Shown here piece after piece: positions 57,972 to 64,000 of a DNA stretch of 64,000 nucleotides. The DNA is taken from positions 13,001,836-13,065,835 of the forward strand of contig JAJEKV010000014.1 in assembly GCA_021234155.1 (NCBI GenBank), given 5' to 3'. This DNA comes from Isoetes taiwanensis. Taxonomy: Eukaryota; Streptophyta; Lycopodiopsida; Isoetales; Isoetaceae. The position numbers and the translations under genes are program-made. Each line of letters begins with the position of its first letter. Position 1 is the stretch's first letter. The notes under the pieces were generated by a model. The model was not told where the DNA came from and ran no database searches. It saw only the letters and a list, made by a program, of their open reading frames with translations.

Positions 57972-58890
57972 ATCTTATCACATCTCATATAGTTGAGGAG
58001 TTTGAGCACGTAATCTTGCATGATGTTGTTGAATTTGAGCAGCCAAGTAGTTGTTGTCATGAGAAAGAGAGTGATAGATGCATGAACAGCCCTGAGTTTG
58101 AGACTTTTCATGCATGTGAAGTTTTTTTGGATGATGATGAACTATTATTGTGTGAATTAGACGTGGAATACATTGATATTTTGGCATTTGAGCACTCTGG
58201 CGATATGTTACATGTTCTTGAATCTAGTGACAGTCATGATAGCAGCCCCTTTATGATATTTTCAGATTTGAAACACGTATACCAGTTGGAAAGATAGGTG
58301 AATATGATCTTTACATGCCTCAAATGGAAAATTTTGTTTGCTTTGATGATTTAGTGCCAAACAATGAGCTAGAATTGCTAGTTTTTGATGATTTGATGAA
58401 TGAAATATGCATAGAATGGATAAACCTGAGTTTCAGCTTTGTAACAGTCCCAAGAAGTATGAGAATCATGGAAAATCAGTCCCTTCATGTTTGAGCATGA
58501 AAGTGTGAAAAAATTGAGTAAGTTTGAGCATGAATATATGATGAGCAATGAGAAATTGGACATGGACAGTTTCTTATCTCAGTTTGCAGCAGCTAAGGAT
58601 GTTCACAAAGGTTTTTCATCATCATTTAAGACTAGTAAGTTGGCTGGAACATTCTATTTCAGCAGGTATTATTATGTCACATCCAATTTGTCTCCATTAT
58701 ATGCTGCTAGAGTCATTTTTGAGTAGGTTATTGGCTTGTGGCATGTCCTTGGCCCACTATTCTTGATGATATTATATGTTACCAGCATCCTACTATTTGG
58801 AGAGTGCATATGTGACAGACTTGGAGTTGGCTGAGGCATGTACCATTCCATGATGTAGTCCAAAGCAAGACTTTACTTTGGTACTACAGT
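57972..58890 (+). other. decayed reading frame, unrecognised
   Basis: A frame at 58016-58297 and the shifted frame after it (58290-58480) encode an acidic protein (F-L-D-D-D-E-L-L-L-C-E-L-D-V, C-F-D-D-L-V-P-N-N-E-L-E, F-D-D-L-M-N-E-I). Composition and continuity across a frameshift suggest a once-coding sequence, perhaps a retroelement tail. No domain is recognised. Confidence 0.35.
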
Positions 58891-58969
58891 AATATATGTG
58901 CTCATCATCAGAACATATTTGCACATGTGAACAGATCATACATAGCTCATTCTATCATATTTCCACATC

Positions 58970-59220
58970 CTATCGTGTTTATTCTATGTGCACATCTCAT
59001 TGGCCATATTTTCACATCATTTTCCATCTACACATCTCATTTGCCATGCACACATATGCCCCATCATGTCCACACCATGTCCACATCTCATTTGCCACAT
59101 CATTTTCCATCTGCACATCTCATTTGCGATGTTTCCACATCCTTTTCCATCTGCACATCTCACTTGCCAAGTACACATATGTCCCATCATGTCCACATCA
59201 TGTCCACATCATGTGCATTG
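58970..59220 (+). repeat. complex tandem repeat (CACATCTCATTTGCC family)
   Basis: Repeats of CACATCTCATTTGCC, CATTTTCCATCTGCACATC and CATCATGTCCACATC alternate with a higher-order period of about 60 bp. Long frames here come from the repeat. Confidence 0.8.
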
Positions 59221-59939
59221 AGATGGCAAATGAGATGTCTGGAGAAATTTTCATTCTTACATTGAAGAGCTCTTTGCTTTTGATAATGCAATAGCACTTT
59301 GATTATCACACATGAGCACACTTGGGCCATCTTGGCCCCTTCATTGACCGAATAAAGGGGACAATTGCTTATCAAAATATGCACCTAATCATATTACAAG
59401 GTTGATTTTATCCACAACCCTTTGAGAAACTTTCTAAAAGAACATCAAATTGCCCAACATTTTTTAGTCTTGTGTAAAAATAATCAATCAACATTGAGCC
59501 TCTATATGTGAGCTACCTAAAGCATTTAAGTTGATGTAACATTCTGGTTTTTGAAACGACACTAAGCTAAAAGCACATAAATCCACCGTGTAAGTGAGTC
59601 AATAAGAGAAATGTTCGCGATGGCCTTAGCCACCGTAAAAAATTTCTTATACAATTATTTGGAATTATGATTTGGAATGCAAAGTTAGAGTTGTTTGCAT
59701 TATTATGGAAGTGAATGACATCTTGTTGCCCTCCTTTCAACCCAAAAATCTATTTGAAGTTGCTTCCCATTTTCCACATTTCCAAATTTAGTATCTCTTA
59801 TTACCCTATATATATTGGAGCTTTATTTGATAGAACCATGTATCTATGATTGTATCAACCCTAACAGAAATCATTTGATAATGGGATCTCGACAAAAGCA
59901 TTATAAATATTTCGTTATTTGAAATCTTAGTGGTCCTTG
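59221..59939. other. no gene seen
   Basis: AT-rich DNA without recognisable motifs. Confidence 0.4.
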
Positions 59940-60480
59940 CTGGTCTGATCTTTCACAATTGGCAGCAGAGGAAGCTACATTAACCTTTTGGGTACCCACA
60001 CTCACCTGTGGATCATATAGGCCTTGCATCCACCATAGACAGCCACCTTATACCAAAAGTAGGTCATATATATCTGATCTATCATCCACACCTTCAAATG
60101 CTACTACAACAAAGTTAGCAACCACTCTAATGCCCTCAATATCAATTAAAACATTGCTTAGCATGCCTATGGGATTGATCTTTGAATTAAAAAATAACTT
60201 GAGCACCATAGGTGCATTTTTATCAAAGTCCAAACCACATAACTTCATAACATGATGAGACAATACATTGAGAAGTGATCCCCCATCAAGCAATACCTTA
60301 GTCAAAGCTTTTTACCAATCTTTGCTGTATATGTTAAGCAGCAGGGTCATATTCATCTTGTACCAGCATTTGCTCCCCAATGTGATTTGTGAAGGCTATT
60401 TGCTCCTCTTCGGATAGGTTGACAGTGCTTTTCTTTTGCTTATCTCACTTGGAAATCTCTATATTATACCACTTTAGGTT
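59940..60480 (-). pseudogene. third gypsy protease fragment
   Basis: The minus strand 60305-60048 encodes K-V-L-L-D-G-G-S-L-L-N-V-L-S-H-H-V-M-K-L-C-G-L and continues to F-E-G-V-D-D-R-S-D-I-Y-D-L-L-L. This is the protease with the DGGS active site kept intact, unlike in the full-length element. Weak similarity extends to about 60440 and to about 59955. No RT or gag is attached. Confidence 0.82.
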
Positions 60481-61448
60481 CATATTAGCAATTCACCCTG
60501 TACCACCGTGTCTTCGCAAGACACATATTATATAAGTTGTACATTTGACTCCTCTTGACAGATGTGCAGCCAATATCATCAGATGCTTAACTACTGCCAA
60601 GATGGCATAGATGATGAACTGCTAACATCTTGGATGAATTTCATATCATACGTGCATGTGTACTTTTTCCTGGCCATAGGCCTATCTTGTTATATTACAA
60701 ACATTGCCATGCTCGAACTCAGCCAGAAAAGCATGCCAACCATCGCATCAACAAAATTGCTGGCATGACTGGGAAAGGCTACAAATTGATCATCCGAATC
60801 ATGCCAAGCATATGTAACAAAATCTGCTTACAAGCAGGCTACCAAATGTGTGAAATGTTATAGATGCATAACAAATGTAGCAGTTCCATTCTTACATATT
60901 TTACTTGGGCCAATGTGCGGAGCAATCACATGCCCAAATGTGAAGCGAGCATCTTCAAACACCTAAAAATACCAATAATTAACACAAATATGTCAAAATC
61001 TAAGCTTATTTCAATTTTTGATAAAGTTCATTATATAATACCACAGGCAAGCAAAAGATAAAGAGCAAACTGGAAGGCAAACTAGACCAATTCGACCAAT
61101 TCTTGAATGCCACCTGCCTAGCTGAGGTTAAGGCATATAAATGTAACAAATGGTTGCTCCTTTCTCATAACACATCGCATCAATTTGAGGCCATTGTATC
61201 TATTTCTTGTCCACTATATATGAAGGATAAGATTTTCGACAATATTCTCACCTGTTTTTTGGATGGGATATACATGGTGACATTTTTAGGAGCTCCTCCA
61301 GGAAGTGGTACTTTTGCAGACATAACATACAACCTGAAGTTACAACTCCCAAAGCTCAAGCTTTATATCACCATGAAAAATGCATAAAACCTACAATACA
61401 ATAATCTCAACGCTGTTTCCATCTGAAATCCAACTATCTCATAGTAAC
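60481..61448. other. no assigned gene; 3' side of the minus-strand gene
   Basis: May contain terminal exons of the gene whose exons end at 61449, but no frame with splice sites was convincing. Confidence 0.35.
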
Positions 61449-63257
61449 CTGATGACATGATCTCCAGAAGGTTTTCCTGCATATTCTCCTGCATTGATAG
61501 AATATCGGCTGCATTGATATGTCTTCTTTTACATAGTGACAACCACATCAAAGGTGGCATACGTACCTTATTACATTCTTCCAACCCTTTCACAACAGCA
61601 ATACACATCTTTTGGATGTCTACCTCGGACACTGCACTCAATGCATCTTCCTCGGCAATACTTAGTATCAACACACACAGACTTGCAACTTGAGCAATTT
61701 CATGTTCCCTATTCTTATGGCCTGCAGATACGTAGGAAAGGTTAAAAAATGTTTGGGCTTAACCAAAATATAAATGCCAACGATACTTACCTGCCCATGA
61801 AGCAAGCAATGGAAGAGCCACAAAAAAGTCTGCAGCATTTATGTCAGATATGAGATTGTCTTTCTGCAGCAACAAATCAGATATGAGATTGTACGTGGCA
61901 CAGCTTGTGCAATAAATCACAACTAGTCCCAACCTTTAATAGAACATTTAATAAGATGTCACAAGCGTGAAACAAAATCTCATGATCTTCATCTGCATCC
62001 TGTAAAAGTGCAGTTACAAGACCCAGAACCTGCAAGCATACAAAAATGAAGCATCCATATGATAGCACTAATAGATTGAAATGCCATAACACAAAAACTA
62101 AATTCGATGCTAACAAAATTAAGAGGTCTTTCACAAGTTCCATCAAAATCCTAAGCCGTGGAGTAACCACTTAGCATTAAGTTAAATTTCCAGTTAAATG
62201 CCCACAGTAAATGCCCACAGATCAGAGGGACTATAATACGACACCTTAACTTTCGTGCCAGACGTCTAGACGCTTTTGCCCAGTTAGTTGGGGCACGATA
62301 ATTAAGGTGACGTATCAGATTTACTTATTTTGAACTCTCTTGGAGCTTATGCCAAACCCGCCTCAACCGTGCCAAGAACGACAGTTAATGATCAGGATAA
62401 GAACGCACCTGTTTATGACCATTAGAAGCAAGCAGCACTTCGCAACCTTCATCCTCAATAGTTATCTGACATAATACAGGCACAAGAAACCTCACTGCAT
62501 CCAGAGAACTGCAAAAGTCTAAAGTCAATTGCCTACTCAAACAACAACTACAACAAGGCAAGTCCTCTGTACCGTTCATCATGTTCTGATCTGATAGAAA
62601 GGAGAAAGGCTAGAAGCCTAAATATGCATTTCTTGTGGGCAGATGGCACTTCAGCAAGGTATCTACAACGAAAATTGCATCAAAAACGAAAATTGCCATA
62701 CTCCACAGGTCGTTTATTAACATGCTCTAATCTGAGGTGGTTTCTTAACATGCTCTAATCAGTTTGTCTAATAACATGCTCTAATCTTATTTGAGCCCAG
62801 ATACTCACCTGCCTATGAGACGAACTGATGCAAGGAGAACATCTCCCTGATTGGCATTAAAATCCTTGATAAGAATGGAAGAATGTATTAGTGGCTACTA
62901 AAGATAATTAAGACCAATGTTCTTCAACTCTTTATGTTCCAGGAGTCTCCTTCTAGCTTTAATGTCCGATGTAGAGCCAGAAAAAATAAAAAACACAATA
63001 ATGTATAAGGAAACATATAACAATTTCTTAATTGTCCCTTATGTAGATTTTGTTGCCTATGCCTATTACAAGTTTAATATGACACTTTATTCCAGAAATT
63101 TGTTTACAACATTCATACATGATCTTTCAAAAAACAGCAAGACAGTTTTAAGAATACACCTTTGAATCCTCCAGAAACTCCAATATTATACCGACAGTCT
63201 CATCCAGAGCAATAACAATCTTTTGCAGCGAACCATCAACCAAGCTTTCCACTTGCC
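61449..63257 (-). CDS. multi-exon host gene, probable alpha-solenoid (ARM/HEAT-like) protein, partial
   Basis: Consecutive GT-AG exons with matching phases on the minus strand: 63160-63257, 62809-62864, 62573-62662, 62409-62508, 61934-62029, 61791-61863, 61567-61721 and, less surely, 61449-61488. The first seven join without a stop into about 222 residues: VESLVDGSLQKIVIALDE, DFNANQGDVLLASVRLIGR, then HKKCIFRLLAFLLSI, then LDAVRFLVPVLCQITI, VLGLVTALLQDADED, ADFFVALPLLASWAGH, and CVLILSIAEEDALSAV. The regular Leu/Ala-rich amphipathic helices suggest an armadillo- or HEAT-type scaffold. No named family is assigned. N- and C-terminal exons are not identified, and nothing shows whether it is active. 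Confidence 0.65.
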
Positions 63258-64000
63258 CTACAAAAGCATTCGACCAAAATCAGCCTGTAGAAAAACGAAC
63301 GGAAATAAATAAAGGACAATACGCATAGTTGCACCAGATCATGCTCCTATGCCCATGGAATGAAATGGAACAAACAACGAACGGTAACAAGTTCCAGAAC
63401 AGCATGAGAAACAAAATTTTCATATCATATACATTATATAACCAGGTAAGGTCTGATCTAGGTTACATCAGTAGGTAGGAGCAGCATAGTTTGCTGATAC
63501 ATTAGCAAAACAGTATGACAGCTAGTCGTTTAGTTGAATATTATTTACAAAATTTTAAAACCTGGTTGCCATCATCCATCATCTTCAGAATCACATTCTT
63601 CATCTTCTTCTGACACCCACACATCTTCTCTTCAATTTCATCATGTGCTGCCTCTTGAAGATCTCCTTCGATATAGAGTACATAATTTCCAGCATAATTT
63701 CCAGTTGCATGGCATCTTCCGCCAAGCCACCAGCATTAAAAGCTATAGGATTTGCAGCCTATCACTATTAAAAGCAATAGAATAGGGATAAATTTAGGTC
63801 ACGTTGGAAAGAATCTCTATTTTTGGGCCAAAAAAAAGGTTGTTCCGGAAGCAGGTATAAATCTAAAATTGGGAATTCTGATCCATTTGCTGTTTCGTTC
63901 CCGTTCCCTTTGGTTTCGTTCCTATATTCCAGTGCAACTATGACTGTTAGAATATTGTATTCTACGTGTCATGATGACTAGGCACGTATGCTTGTTGCTG
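63258..64000. other. 5' side of the minus-strand gene, no exon assigned
   Basis: On the minus strand around 63740-63570 a codon-rich stretch has acidic and basic frames (for example W-V-S-E-E-D-E-E-C-D-S-E-D-D) that could be an upstream exon, but no start or splice pair is convincing. Confidence 0.3.

Noticed and set aside
58896-59294. Three overlapping His/Ser-rich frames
   Set aside because: Open in several frames because of the CACATCTCATTTGCC tandem repeat.

Overview
This window looks like nuclear DNA of a land plant in a transposon-rich, gene-poor region. The evidence is a 16-exon zeaxanthin epoxidase gene with short GT-AG introns, plant-type Ty3/gypsy and Ty1/copia elements, an L1-type LINE, a CACTA transposon and Helitron-like ends. 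The species cannot be fixed from the sequence; the short introns and unusual gypsy and LINE families do not decide the lineage.

Layout. 1-6000: 3' part of a LINE (ORF1 open at the left edge, complete ORF2, poly-A tail). 6200-16440: a broken Ty3/gypsy element on the minus strand (copy 1). It is cut by a two-unit insertion (about 7445-8265), a solo LTR (9024-10838, TSD CATAT), a short LINE fragment with an AGAAT-repeat tail, and a 4345-bp CACTA element (11202-15546, TSD AAT) inside that tail. 16443-18078: AT and GATTC simple repeats. 18079-22120: a further LTR of the same family, followed by five successive perfect stem-loops (22128-22301). 22985-24480: a 1037-bp-period duplication. 25023-25124: a Ty1/copia RNase H scrap.

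25363-28873: zeaxanthin epoxidase, the one clearly complete host gene; its assembled CDS is in frame (685 codons). 29178 and 36134: two Helitron-like 3' termini pointing the same way, with duplicated non-coding DNA between them. 36540: tRNA-Ala(TGC)-like gene. 38335-38565: one exon resembling 3-ketodihydrosphingosine reductase.

39122-53942: a Ty3/gypsy element with complete boundaries on the minus strand (LTRs 39122-41622 and 51354-53942, TSD CTATA). Its order is gag, protease, an extra RNase H, reverse transcriptase, a degenerate native RNase H, integrase. It is dead: the protease active site and the RT catalytic motif are deleted, and it carries a LINE fragment in gag and a 3.6-kb inverted-repeat-bounded insert (45997-49609). 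That insert holds a satellite of about eleven palindromic hairpins. 55828-57971: a decayed Ty1/copia 5' half. 59940-60480: another gypsy protease scrap. 61449-63257: exons of an unassigned, probably alpha-solenoid, host gene on the minus strand.

The main biological interest is the gypsy family (extra RNase H ahead of RT, hairpins at both LTR ends, a G-box pair at fixed 45-bp spacing), the hairpin satellite, the five-stem-loop cluster, and a LINE family with pentanucleotide tails and a possible 123-bp target duplication.
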